Assembly (NCBI RefSeq): GCF_001435445.1 | Contig: NZ_AZDH01000003.1 | Location: 136,572 to 200,571 of the forward strand | Reading direction: 5' to 3' | Length of the DNA stretch: 64,000 nt | Source: Companilactobacillus kimchii DSM 13961 = JCM 10707 | GTDB taxonomy: Bacteria > Bacillota > Bacilli > Lactobacillales > Lactobacillaceae | Shown: piece after piece, positions 55,393 through 63,942 of the stretch | Layout of the letters: the number at the start of each line of letters is the position of its first letter | Numbering within the stretch: the first letter of the stretch is position 1 | The notes under the pieces: generated by a model | What the model was told of the DNA's origin: nothing | The model's input: only the letters and a program-made list of their open reading frames with translations | Database searches by the model: none | Made by a program: the position numbers and the translations under genes

Positions 55393-55403
55393 TAATAACT
55401 AAC

Positions 55404-55979
55404 TTAATTAAAATTAATGATTTTGTTAAAAGTAAATTTATCATTTTCATATTCGAATTCTAAAATACTACAGTTGCCGAAACCACTGTTCTTTATTTTA
55501 TTAATATCTGTCCATTGACCAGTAAAGTTCATAATTGAACCAGCATGACTAACGACTAAAACCGATTGATTGTCTTGATTCATAATATCGATTAGAGTCT
55601 TTCTGACACGATCTTTGTTTTGTTGAGCACTTTCTCCGCCATATTGAACGAAAAAGTCACCATATTGTTTTTGAGCATCAGTGATTTTAGGATTCAAATA
55701 TTCATGTTCGCCTTCAAATTTACCAAAAGACATCTCTCGTAATCCCTTTAAACGTGTATAAGGCATGTCAGTAACCAATTCCAAAGTATCACTAGATCTT
55801 TCAGCCGTTGAGCAAAAAGCAGCATCAAATTTGATTTGATTATCTTTAAAGTATTTTCCAGCTGTTTTAGCTTGTTCAATACCCTTGCTAGTCAGTGGTG
55901 AATCACACCAGCCTTGAATTTTACATAGAACGTTAAAAAGTGTTTGCCCATGACGCATTAAATAAAGCTTTTTTTTCAT
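55404..55979 (-). CDS. Histidine phosphatase family protein
   Basis: A 191-residue phosphatase with MRHGQTLFN (catalytic His near residue 9) and VVSHAGSIMNFTG near residue 143. It is not closely like the other family member at 22.5 kb. The substrate is not known. GGAGGGG stands upstream of ATG 55979. It is a single-gene unit, convergent to engB. Confidence 0.87.
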   Translation of the reverse strand: MKKKLYLMRHGQTLFNVLCKIQGWCDSPLTSKGIEQAKTAGKYFKDNQIKFDAAFCSTAERSSDTLELVTDMPYTRLKGLREMSFGKFEGEHEYLNPKITDAQKQYGDFFVQYGGESAQQNKDRVRKTLIDIMNQDNQSVLVVSHAGSIMNFTGQWTDINKIKNSGFGNCSILEFEYENDKFTFNKIINFN

Positions 55980-56040
55980 GTTTTCCCCTCCATAAAAGCA
56001 CTTACATTATACAATAACATTAGCTTTTCTAAAAAAGAGC

Positions 56041-56069
56041 TTGAAAAAAATATTACTCCTGTGTATCAT
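56041..56069 (+). promoter_or_regulatory. Promoter of the tyrS leader
   Basis: TTGAAA (56041-56046) and TATCAT (56064-56069) at 17 bases. Confidence 0.65.
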
Positions 56070-56089
56070 CATACTTATAAATAGTTTTA

Positions 56090-56284
56090 GTTTTAAACTA
56101 AGTAGTAATTTACTTCGGTGTTCAGAGAATTGACATTTGGTGAGAGTCAAGCAGGGTAGATTATCAAATACGAAACTAAAATTCGTGTCCTACGTTATAG
56201 GAGTAAAGAGCAAGTAGTAATACTTGAATTTGGGTGGTACCGCGCATAAGCGTCCCTGCATAACTGCAGGGGCGCTTTTTTTCT
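56090..56284 (+). promoter_or_regulatory. T-box riboswitch of tyrS (tRNA-Tyr specific)
   Basis: A Stem I with a GGTGAGAGTC-like apical part, a specifier TAC (56169-56171), and the canonical T-box GGGTGGTACCGCG (56232-56244). The terminator AAGCGTCCCTGCA (56248-56260) with TGCAGGGGCGCTT (56265-56277) has one mismatch or wobble and a T-run. The gap of 336 bases before tyrS is thus filled by promoter and riboswitch. Confidence 0.93.
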
Positions 56285-56315
56285 ATAACGGGGATAAATT
56301 ATTGGAGGAAGATCT

Positions 56316-57560
56316 ATGAATATTATTGATGAATTATCATGGCGTGGCTTGATCAATCAACAATCTGATGAAGAAGGCTTACGTAACTTAATCGATGAAA
56401 AGGATATTTCATTGTACTGTGGGATGGATCCAACTGGAGATTCAATGCATATTGGTCATTTGTTGCCATTTATGACTTTGGAAAGATTTGCTAGAGCAGG
56501 ACATCATCCATATGTTGTTATTGGTGGTGCTACTGGTTCTATCGGTGATCCAAGTGGTAAAAAAGCTGAACGTCCTATGCAAACAATGGACCAGGTTAAT
56601 CACAATGTTGAAGCCTTGAGTAATCAAGTTAACAATATCTTCAGTGATTTTACAATGGTTAACAACTATGACTGGACAGAACCAATTGGTATCCTTGATT
56701 TTCTACGTGATTACGGTAAATTATTTAACGTTAATACAATGCTTAACAAGGAAATTATTTCTAGTCGTCTAGAAGTAGGTATTTCCTTTACTGAATTCAC
56801 ATACCAAATCTTGCAATCACTTGATTTCTTGACACTATACCGCAAGCATAATGTTCAATTACAAGTTGGTGGTGGTGATCAATGGGGTAATTTGACTGCT
56901 GGACTTGATTTGATTCATAAGGCTGAAGGACAAGATGCCAAAGTTTATGCTTTGACAATTCCTTTGTTACTAAAGGCTGATGGAACTAAATTTGGTAAAA
57001 CTGCTGGTGGTGCTGTTTGGCTTGATCCTAAAAAGACTTCACCATATGAATTCTATCAATTCTGGTTTAATCAAGATGATAAAGACGTTGTTAACCTCTT
57101 AAAGAAGTTTACTTTCTTGTCTAAAGAGGAAATTGACGAGTTGGCCGAATCTATCAAGACAGCTCCTGAAAAACGTTTAGCTCAAAGAACATTGGCTCAA
57201 GAAGTAACTAAATTTGTTCACGGCGAAGAGGCTTTGAAGACAGCTGAAAAAATTACTGATGTTTTATTCTCAGGTGAAATTCAGGCATTAACAACTGCAG
57301 AAGTTGCTGAAGCCTTCCATGGTGTTCCTAGTGAAGAAATTGCTGCAGATCCAATTAATTTAGTTGACTTATTAATTGCCGCTAACGTTGATAAATCAAA
57401 GCGTCAAGCACGTGAAGATATTCAAAATGGTGCCATCAGAATCAACGGTGAGAAGTTGACTGATACAACTCTTGAAATTGATCCTAAGACATCATTTGAC
57501 GGCAAATATATTGTTATTCGTCGTGGTAAGAAGAAGTACTTCTTGGCAAAAGTTAAATAA
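56316..57560 (+). CDS. tyrS: Tyrosyl-tRNA synthetase
   Basis: A 414-residue class I enzyme. The HIGH motif is HIGH in SMHIGHLLP near residue 47, the tyrosine pocket has GGGDQWGN near residue 188, KMSKS is seen as KFGKT near residue 227, and a C-terminal S4 domain begins near residue 347. GGAGGAAG precedes ATG 56316. No terminator is seen after it; the pyr promoter starts 5 bases behind the stop. Confidence 0.97.
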   Translation: MNIIDELSWRGLINQQSDEEGLRNLIDEKDISLYCGMDPTGDSMHIGHLLPFMTLERFARAGHHPYVVIGGATGSIGDPSGKKAERPMQTMDQVNHNVEALSNQVNNIFSDFTMVNNYDWTEPIGILDFLRDYGKLFNVNTMLNKEIISSRLEVGISFTEFTYQILQSLDFLTLYRKHNVQLQVGGGDQWGNLTAGLDLIHKAEGQDAKVYALTIPLLLKADGTKFGKTAGGAVWLDPKKTSPYEFYQFWFNQDDKDVVNLLKKFTFLSKEEIDELAESIKTAPEKRLAQRTLAQEVTKFVHGEEALKTAEKITDVLFSGEIQALTTAEVAEAFHGVPSEEIAADPINLVDLLIAANVDKSKRQAREDIQNGAIRINGEKLTDTTLEIDPKTSFDGKYIVIRRGKKKYFLAKVK

Positions 57561-57565
57561 AACCA

Positions 57566-57594
57566 TTGACTGAAAATGTAAAATCGTTTATATT
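57566..57594 (+). promoter_or_regulatory. Promoter of the pyr operon
   Basis: TTGACT (57566-57571) and TATATT (57589-57594) at 17 bases, near consensus, directly after tyrS. Confidence 0.8.
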
Positions 57595-57605
57595 ATTTGC
57601 AACGA

Positions 57606-57701
57606 AAACTTTTAATCGAGTCCTGTGAGGCTTGGAAGGTATTGACTACATTTGGCAGAAAAAGTGTAAACTTCCTTTCCTTGTGGGATAGGGAGTTTTT
57701 T
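57606..57701 (+). promoter_or_regulatory. PyrR-type attenuator 1
   Basis: AGTCCTGTGAGGCT (57619-57632) matches the PyrR-binding loop consensus. A terminator stem AACTTCCTTTCC (57669-57680) with GGGATAGGGAGTT (57685-57697) and TTTTTT follows. UMP-bound PyrR should hold the anti-antiterminator and stop transcription. Confidence 0.85.
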
Positions 57702-57721
57702 GTTTACTTAAAAAACTAGGG

Positions 57722-57810
57722 AACTTTTAATCAGATCCAATGAGGTCTAAAAGGTTTAAGGGATAATACTAAACTTTTTAGGGGTAGCTGGACTGACAGC
57801 TACCCCTTTT
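57722..57810 (+). promoter_or_regulatory. PyrR-type attenuator 2
   Basis: A second PyrR loop, AGATCCAATGAGGTCT (57733-57748), overlaps an antiterminator in which CTAAAAGGTTTA pairs with TAAACTTTTTAG. The terminator is GGGGTAGCTG (57781-57790) with CAGCTACCCC (57797-57806) and TTTT. It ends 16 bases before pyrB. Confidence 0.88.
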
Positions 57811-57826
57811 AATTTGGAGGAAAACA

Positions 57827-58726
57827 ATGAAAAATATACTTTCTATGTCACAATTATCCAACCAAGAGGTTCAAGATTATCTTAATGCAGCCTTGGAATT
57901 TAAGAACGGTCGGCAATCTACGATAGGGCAAGGTAAATTTGCCGTTAATATGTTTTTTGAAAATAGTACAAGAACTAAATCAAGCTTCCAAGTTGCAGAA
58001 ATGAAATTAGGGATGCAACAAATTGTCTTTGATGCTGAAAAATCCTCAACCAAGAAAGGCGAAAGCCTCTACGATACTTGTCGGACATTAGAAAGTGTTG
58101 GAGCTGATCTAGCAGTTATCCGCCACAGTCAAGATGAATATTATAACGAACTTTTAAATCGTAATTTTGGTATTCCTATTATCAATGCAGGCGATGGTGC
58201 CGGTCAGCATCCTTCACAATCCTTACTCGATTTAATGACGATTTTTGAACACTTTGGACATTTAGATGGTTTGAAAGTAGGTATTATCGGTGATCTCAGC
58301 CATTCACGAGTAGCACATTCTGATGCTGAGATTTTGACACAGTTGGGTTCAGAGGTTTACTTTGGTGGACTTGATTCTTGGTATACGTTCGAATTTCAAG
58401 CTATGGGACCTCATAAGACTGTAGATGACTTATGTAAAGAAATGGACGTGGTCATGCTATTAAGAGTTCAGCATGAAAGATTGTCAGCGGAAGAGAATCA
58501 AGGTTTTTCAAAAGCCGATTACTTTGAAAAATATGGTTTGGACATGCGTCGAGTTAATCTGATGAAATCAGATGCTATGTTAATGCATCCGGCTCCAGTC
58601 AACCGCGGAGTTGAAATTGCAGATGACGTTGTGGAATGTGATAAATCGTATATTTTTAAACAGATGATCAATGGTACATTTGTTAGAATGGCAATGATTG
58701 AATCAGTTTTGAAAGGTGCTAACTAA
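57827..58726 (+). CDS. pyrB: Aspartate carbamoyltransferase catalytic subunit
   Basis: Joins carbamoyl phosphate and aspartate in the first committed step of UMP synthesis. The 299-residue protein has the carbamoyl-phosphate motif FFENSTRTKSSF near residue 45, HPSQSLLD near residue 126 and HPAPVNRG near residue 258. No regulatory pyrI subunit is present, as in other Gram-positives. It is the first gene of the operon, whereas in many lactobacilli pyrR precedes it. Confidence 0.97.
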   Translation: MKNILSMSQLSNQEVQDYLNAALEFKNGRQSTIGQGKFAVNMFFENSTRTKSSFQVAEMKLGMQQIVFDAEKSSTKKGESLYDTCRTLESVGADLAVIRHSQDEYYNELLNRNFGIPIINAGDGAGQHPSQSLLDLMTIFEHFGHLDGLKVGIIGDLSHSRVAHSDAEILTQLGSEVYFGGLDSWYTFEFQAMGPHKTVDDLCKEMDVVMLLRVQHERLSAEENQGFSKADYFEKYGLDMRRVNLMKSDAMLMHPAPVNRGVEIADDVVECDKSYIFKQMINGTFVRMAMIESVLKGAN

Positions 58727-60010
58727 ATGAAAAAATTAATAAAGAATGCACAGTTGTATTATCAAGGACAATTAACTCCAGCAGATCTTTTAGTAGAAAA
58801 TGGAAAATTTACGCAAATTGCTGAAGAGATATCGACTGATGGTGTTCAAGTAATTGATGCAAAACAACGATTAGTCGCTCCAGGATTAATTGATGTACAC
58901 GTTCATTTTCGTGAACCGGGTCAAGTTCACAAAGAGACTATCAAGACAGGTACTTTAGCGTCAGCACATGGTGGTTTTACAACAGTTGGAGCTATGCCCA
59001 ATGTTATTCCGGTACCGGATGATACGGAAAAATTTCAAAAACAGTTGGAGTTGAATCAAAAAAATTCTTTAATTAATACCTTACAATACGCTCCAGTAAC
59101 TAAAGATGAAACTAGTGATGAATTAGTTGATATCGAAGCCTTGGACGAATTAGGAGCTTTTGCTTTCTCCAATGATGGTCATGGAATTATGAATGCCCAA
59201 TCAATGTATTCCGCAATGGAAAGAATTGAAGCTATCGGCAGCCATTTGGCAGCACATGTTGAAGATAAAGATCTTTTCAACCATGGTGTGATTAATTTTG
59301 GCTCAGCATCACAACGATTAGGTTTACCTGGAATCAAACAAGTAGCGGAAACTTCACAATTAGCTCGTGATCTAGTTTTAGCTAAAGAAACAGGCGTACA
59401 TTATCATGTTTGTCATATTTCAACTAAAGATGGTGTTGACTTGGTAAGAATGGCTAAGGATGCTGGCATCAATGTTACTTGTGAAGTGACACCGCATCAT
59501 TTATTACTCAGTGACAAAGATATCGTAACGGATGACGCCAATTTTAAGATGAACCCGCCATTGCGTTCAAAAAAAGATCAAATGGCATTATTGGACGGTT
59601 TGGCAGATGGTACGATCGATATGATAGCAACTGATCATGCTCCCCATGCTAAAGAAGAGAAAAATCAAGGTTTTCAAAAGAGTGCCTTTGGTATTACCGG
59701 AATCGAAACATCTTTCCCACTAATGTATACCCGTTTAGTCAGAACAGGATTGATCAGTTTGGAAAAATTAGTTGAACTGATGGCGGTAAAGCCAGCTCAG
59801 TTGTTTGGATTAAAAGGTGTAGGGACAATTGGATTAAATCAGAAAGCTGATTTTACTATTATTGACTTGAATCAAGACTATACGATTAATGAAACAAACT
59901 TTTTATCTAAGGGAACTAACAGTCCTTTCATAGGACAATCAGTATTTGGACAAATTCAGGCCACTTATGTGAACGGTAAAGCAGTTTATACAAACAACCA
60001 CGAGGAGTAA
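58727..60010 (+). CDS. pyrC: Dihydroorotase
   Basis: Closes carbamoyl aspartate to dihydroorotate. The 427-residue zinc amidohydrolase (class I) shows DVHVHFREPG near residue 57, HVEDKDL near residue 179, HYHVCHIST near residue 226 and the catalytic ATDHAPHAKEEK near residue 305. The ATG directly follows the pyrB stop. The next gene is pyrF; the carbamoyl-phosphate synthase genes usual here in lactobacilli are missing. Confidence 0.97.
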   Translation: MKKLIKNAQLYYQGQLTPADLLVENGKFTQIAEEISTDGVQVIDAKQRLVAPGLIDVHVHFREPGQVHKETIKTGTLASAHGGFTTVGAMPNVIPVPDDTEKFQKQLELNQKNSLINTLQYAPVTKDETSDELVDIEALDELGAFAFSNDGHGIMNAQSMYSAMERIEAIGSHLAAHVEDKDLFNHGVINFGSASQRLGLPGIKQVAETSQLARDLVLAKETGVHYHVCHISTKDGVDLVRMAKDAGINVTCEVTPHHLLLSDKDIVTDDANFKMNPPLRSKKDQMALLDGLADGTIDMIATDHAPHAKEEKNQGFQKSAFGITGIETSFPLMYTRLVRTGLISLEKLVELMAVKPAQLFGLKGVGTIGLNQKADFTIIDLNQDYTINETNFLSKGTNSPFIGQSVFGQIQATYVNGKAVYTNNHEE

Positions 60011-60012
60011 AA

Positions 60013-60705
60013 ATGGATAAACCAGTTATAGTAGCATTAGATTTTGCAGATGATTTTGAATGTATTAATTTTTTGAATCAATTTCCTAAGAGTCAATCGT
60101 TATTTTTAAAAATCGGCTTGGAAATGTTTTGCCAATATGGCTATCCTTTTGTCAAACGCTTGCGAGAACGAGGATATAATATTTTTCTTGATTTGAAATT
60201 GCACGACATCCCTAATACTGTAAAAAGGACTTGTCAGATGATTGCTAAGTGGGATGTTCAGATGTTAACGATTCATGCTAGTGGTGGGGCAGAGATGATT
60301 GCAGCTGCTAAAGAAGGTTTATCAGGTTCTGATACTAAATTATTAGCTGTTACTCAATTAACATCGTTAGGACAAGTAGAGCTATCGAATGAACTACAGG
60401 TTTCATTGCCATCGCAAGATTATGTTACAAGGTTGGCTAAGCTAGCTTTTAATAATGGAGCTGATGGGGTTATCTCATCTGCTTTAGAAGTACCAATGAT
60501 TAAAGAGGCTACCAGTGAAAAGTTTCTCTGTGTTACCCCAGGAATCCGTCCAAAAGCAGCTCAAGTCGGTGATCAAAAACGAGTAGCGACACCTAGCCAA
60601 GCTAAAAAGTTAGGTAGCGACGCCATTGTGGTAGGACGACCAATTACGCAAGCTAAAGATGAATATAATTCTTATATGAATATTGAAAAGGAGTGGAGTA
60701 AGTAA
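60013..60705 (+). CDS. pyrF: Orotidine 5'-phosphate decarboxylase
   Basis: Makes UMP from OMP. The 230-residue TIM-barrel enzyme has the catalytic DLKLHDIPNTV (Asp-Lys-Asp array near residue 61), VTPGIRP near residue 180 and IVVGRPITQA near residue 208. It is 2 bases after pyrC and its stop overlaps the pyrE start (TAATG). Confidence 0.97.
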   Translation: MDKPVIVALDFADDFECINFLNQFPKSQSLFLKIGLEMFCQYGYPFVKRLRERGYNIFLDLKLHDIPNTVKRTCQMIAKWDVQMLTIHASGGAEMIAAAKEGLSGSDTKLLAVTQLTSLGQVELSNELQVSLPSQDYVTRLAKLAFNNGADGVISSALEVPMIKEATSEKFLCVTPGIRPKAAQVGDQKRVATPSQAKKLGSDAIVVGRPITQAKDEYNSYMNIEKEWSK

Positions 60706-61340
60706 TGGATAAAAAAATAGCAATCGATATTGCCAGTCAATTATTGAAAATTAAGGCGGTAACTTTGAGTCCTAAAGAGCCCTTCACTTGGGCTAGCGGC
60801 ATTAAATCACCAATTTATACAGATAATCGTTTGACTATTGCTTATCCAAAGTTCCGTCAAACAATTGCTGAAGACCTTGCACTTTTAATTAAGGAGAAAT
60901 ATCCTGAAGCAGAGGTTATTGGTGGTGTCGCTACAGCTGGAATCCCCCACGCCACAGGAGTTTCTAATATTCTCGATTTACCATTAAATTATGTTCGTCC
61001 AAAGAAAAAGGATCACGGTAAAAAGGGTCAAATTGAAGGTCGGTGTCAGGCTGGTGACAAAGTTGTATTAATCGATGACTTGATTTCAACTGGTGGTAGT
61101 ATTTTAAAAGCCGTTGATGCTGTTCGTGAAACAGGTGCTGAAGTTATCGGAACAGTTGCTATTTTCTCTTATGATTTACCAGAAAGTACAACTAACTTTG
61201 CAGCAGCTAGAACAAAGTTGTTTACTCTAACTGATTTTCCTACATTGATTCAAGTAGCCAAAGAACAAGACTATATTGAGGAAAATGATACTGAACTTTT
61301 AGAGCAGTGGTATAAGGTCCCCGAAGGATGGTGTAAATAA
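60705..61340 (+). CDS. pyrE: Orotate phosphoribosyltransferase
   Basis: Joins orotate and PRPP to OMP. The 211-residue protein has the PRPP motif VVLIDDLISTGGS near residue 120, the flexible loop RPKKKDHGKKGQIEG near residue 100, and FTWASGIKSPIYTDNR at the N-terminus. It overlaps both neighbours by one base (TAATG). Confidence 0.97.
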   Translation: MDKKIAIDIASQLLKIKAVTLSPKEPFTWASGIKSPIYTDNRLTIAYPKFRQTIAEDLALLIKEKYPEAEVIGGVATAGIPHATGVSNILDLPLNYVRPKKKDHGKKGQIEGRCQAGDKVVLIDDLISTGGSILKAVDAVRETGAEVIGTVAIFSYDLPESTTNFAAARTKLFTLTDFPTLIQVAKEQDYIEENDTELLEQWYKVPEGWCK

Positions 61341-62488
61341 TGGATTTATATAAAGCAGTTCGCCCACTAATTTTTAAAGTAGATCCAGAGGTTGACCATC
61401 ATTTGGTAGCCAATGGGTTAAAGATGTTTAACCGCTATCCGCAAGCCTTACAAGCAATGTTTCAAGTAAAAAAACGAGCTGATTTAAAAGTTACTGTTAA
61501 AGGTGTAAATTTCGATTCACCAATTGGAATTGCCGCTGGTTTTGATAAAAAAGCTGAATTTTATAATAGTTTAGGTGCTCTAGGTGCTGGTTTTGTGGAA
61601 ATTGGTAGTGTAACCAGAGAAAATCAACCAGGTAATCCTAAGAAACGAATTTTTCGTTTAACAGAGGATCAAGCAATCATCAATCGTATGGGCTTAAATA
61701 ATTTAGGAATTGAGGAAACCAGAAGACATTTAGCCAATACACCTAAGCATGTCACAGTGGGTATCAGTGTAGCTCCTGGACATGGTTTAAGCAGTGAAGA
61801 GATGGTTGATGAAATGGTGGATGATATCAAAGAAATTCATTCATTTGCCGATTATATTGCCTTGAATCAAAGTTGTCCTAATCAAAAAGGCGTGACAACG
61901 TTACAGGAGATTCCAGTAGCCAAAAGATTATTACAAAAGATTCATAATTTACATATCAAGGAACCAGTTTTTTGTAAATTTGGAAATGATATTACTACTG
62001 AACAGTTGATTGAGTTGATCAATGAAACAAAAGGATTGATGGATGGAATTATTTTAACCAATACAGCCTCCAACCCAAGCAAAATTTATAATAATTTAAA
62101 GTCAACTAATCGTAATGAAGGTGGTGGCTTGAGCGGTAAGCCGATCTTCCTGAAATCGTTGAGTTTGACTAAAGCAATCCATCAAGCTTTCCCAGAGTTA
62201 CCAATTATGTTTTCCGGTGGGGTCTTTACACCTGAAGATGCGCAAATAGCTCTTGAAGCAGGTGCTAGTTTGGTACAAGTTTACACAGGATTCATCTACA
62301 ACGGACCAACCCTCTTGGAAAAAATTAATCGTCAGCTATCTATTAATGATGTGGTACGCAATTTGGATTACACTCCTGTTGCAAAAGCGCCAAGCCATAG
62401 TTCACAAGATATTGAAGTTACCGATATTAATGAAGATAAAAAAGTTGAATTGGATGCCAATTCGGGTGCATCTTTTCATGAAGAATAA
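61340..62488 (+). CDS. pyrD: Dihydroorotate dehydrogenase, class-2-like
   Basis: Oxidises dihydroorotate to orotate. The 382-residue product follows the class 2 layout: an N-terminal helical part (FKVDPEVDHHLV), GIAAGFDKKAEF, VEIGSVTRENQPGNPKKRIFRL, INRMGLNN, GGLSGKPI and VQVYTGFIYNGP. Odd points: the active-site loop reads NQSCPNQ with Cys179, where class 2 enzymes have NxSSPN with Ser and class 1 has NxSCPN; the NIGKNK-like segment is SVAPGHG; and about 40 acidic, probably disordered residues extend the C-terminus. Class 2 enzymes reduce quinone at the membrane; the electron acceptor here is unclear. Last gene of the operon. Confidence 0.9.
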   Translation: MDLYKAVRPLIFKVDPEVDHHLVANGLKMFNRYPQALQAMFQVKKRADLKVTVKGVNFDSPIGIAAGFDKKAEFYNSLGALGAGFVEIGSVTRENQPGNPKKRIFRLTEDQAIINRMGLNNLGIEETRRHLANTPKHVTVGISVAPGHGLSSEEMVDEMVDDIKEIHSFADYIALNQSCPNQKGVTTLQEIPVAKRLLQKIHNLHIKEPVFCKFGNDITTEQLIELINETKGLMDGIILTNTASNPSKIYNNLKSTNRNEGGGLSGKPIFLKSLSLTKAIHQAFPELPIMFSGGVFTPEDAQIALEAGASLVQVYTGFIYNGPTLLEKINRQLSINDVVRNLDYTPVAKAPSHSSQDIEVTDINEDKKVELDANSGASFHEE

Positions 62489-62492
62489 ACAA

Positions 62493-62537
62493 AGAGACTG
62501 TCAGATAAGGATTTCTTATCTAAACAGTCTTTTTTTG
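62493..62537 (+). terminator. Terminator of the pyr operon
   Basis: AGACTGT (62495-62501) pairs with ACAGTCT (62524-62530) and AGATAAG (62503-62509) with CTTATCT (62515-62521), then TTTTTTT. Confidence 0.88.
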
Positions 62538-62626
62538 GTGAAAATTTTTTATCGTTCTAAATTTATAGCTCTAAATATATTTAAAAGTTAAAATTATTTT
62601 TATTTATGTTTGATGAGGGAGATTTC

Positions 62627-63439
62627 ATGAGATACAAGTTAATTACAATTGATATGGACGATACGCTTTTGACGACGGCAAAAGAGATTTCAGAGAAAAA
62701 TAAAAACATGATTCAAAGAGCTATGGCAAACGGAACAAAGATTGTTCTGTGTTCTGGTCGTCCACATAAGGCCATGTATGATTATGCACACAGTCTCGGG
62801 ATTGATGGCGATGATAATTATATGATTACTAACGGTGGAGCAATTATTGAAAATATGAGTGGTGAAATTGTCTATCAAAAAACACTTAGTAATGATTTTT
62901 ACTGTGAATTTGTCAAATTTGTTAAGGAACATGTTTTACCATACTGTGTTTTGGATATTCAAGGTAATACTTACACAAGTGGTTTTGAATTTATTGATGA
63001 GTATACAATTGCCATGGCTTATGAGAATAGTCGTGGATTGTGTATCAAGGAACCAGAAGATTTACCGGCTGATTTTGAAATTACCAAGGCAGTCATCAAT
63101 GGCAGTGAACAGCGTTTAGATGAGATCACTGATTTTATCAATCAGCAATTTAGTAATTATTTTGTCGTGAGAACTGGAGTTGGTTATCTGGAAATCTTTC
63201 CTAATAATGTCAACAAAGGTGAGGCAGTGAAATATTTAGCTCAACAGTTAGAGATTGAATTGAAAGATATTTTAGCGATTGGGGATCGTGACAATGATAT
63301 TTCCATGCTTGAGGTAGCCGGAACAGGAGTAGCCATGGGAAATGCTCAAGTAGGTGTAAAAGCTGTTAGTGATTATGTAACAACTGATAATAACCATGAT
63401 GGCGTGGGGGATGCGATTGAAAAATTTGTTATTGAATAA
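62627..63439 (+). CDS. HAD family phosphatase (Cof type)
   Basis: A 270-residue sugar- or nucleotide-phosphate phosphatase. Motif I is DMDDTLL near residue 9, motif II SGRP near residue 43, motif III/IV is GDRDNDISMLEVAGTGVAMGNA near residue 215, and a type IIB cap lies between. The substrate is unknown. ATG at 62627 with GAGGGAG is chosen over an upstream ATG at 62606. Confidence 0.9.
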   Translation: MRYKLITIDMDDTLLTTAKEISEKNKNMIQRAMANGTKIVLCSGRPHKAMYDYAHSLGIDGDDNYMITNGGAIIENMSGEIVYQKTLSNDFYCEFVKFVKEHVLPYCVLDIQGNTYTSGFEFIDEYTIAMAYENSRGLCIKEPEDLPADFEITKAVINGSEQRLDEITDFINQQFSNYFVVRTGVGYLEIFPNNVNKGEAVKYLAQQLEIELKDILAIGDRDNDISMLEVAGTGVAMGNAQVGVKAVSDYVTTDNNHDGVGDAIEKFVIE

Positions 63440-63442
63440 ATG

Positions 63443-63814
63443 CTAGATTTTAATTTTATTCAAATCATCAATTAATTTAGTAATTTGTGATTGTTGTTCA
63501 TCCTCTAGTTGATCAGAAGTACCGATAACATTGAGAATGGCATCCCCTAGTTGAATAATTGTGACGGTAGTGTCGTTTGTTGCTAGAACTAAGTAAATTG
63601 AAATGAACTTTGTCAGTTCTTCAAATTGAATTGATTCCTGAATATTTGTTTGTTGTAAAAGTTTATTGGCAGTCCTAACGATAATCTGTTTTGCTTGCTG
63701 ATTTTTTTCCTTATTAGCTTTGCGTTTTTGATAGTAAGGTAAAAAGAGTGCGACTGAGACAGCTAATATTTCGGCAAAACTTTCAACCCATTCAGCTAAA
63801 GAACCTATTTCCAT
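63443..63814 (-). CDS. Hypothetical membrane protein
   Basis: A 123-residue product not recognised. A hydrophobic segment is at about residues 10-27, followed by a very basic stretch (YYQKRKANKEKNQ) that should stay inside, then a helical, Gln/Thr/Ile-rich domain. It is convergent with the HAD gene, with only 3 bases between stop codons and no terminator visible between them. GGAAGTG precedes ATG 63814. Confidence 0.65.
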   Translation of the reverse strand: MEIGSLAEWVESFAEILAVSVALFLPYYQKRKANKEKNQQAKQIIVRTANKLLQQTNIQESIQFEELTKFISIYLVLATNDTTVTIIQLGDAILNVIGTSDQLEDEQQSQITKLIDDLNKIKI

Positions 63815-63886
63815 AAGATCACTTCCGTAAAATTATTTGTGATAAGAATAGCATTGAATTGATCGATAAAGGTATAAGAAAGCACT

Positions 63887-63940
63887 AAAAAAAGTTCTGA
63901 ACTAAAAGGATTATTCCTCTTAATTCAGAACTTTTTGATT
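63887..63940. terminator. Terminator between a minus-strand gene pair
   Basis: AAAAAAGTTCTGAA (63887-63901 region) pairs with TTCAGAACTTTTT (63924-63936); inside, AAAGGA and TCCTCTT can pair further. T-runs lie on both sides, so it can act in either direction. It directly follows the partial gene on the minus strand. Confidence 0.75.
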
Positions 63941-63942
63941 GT

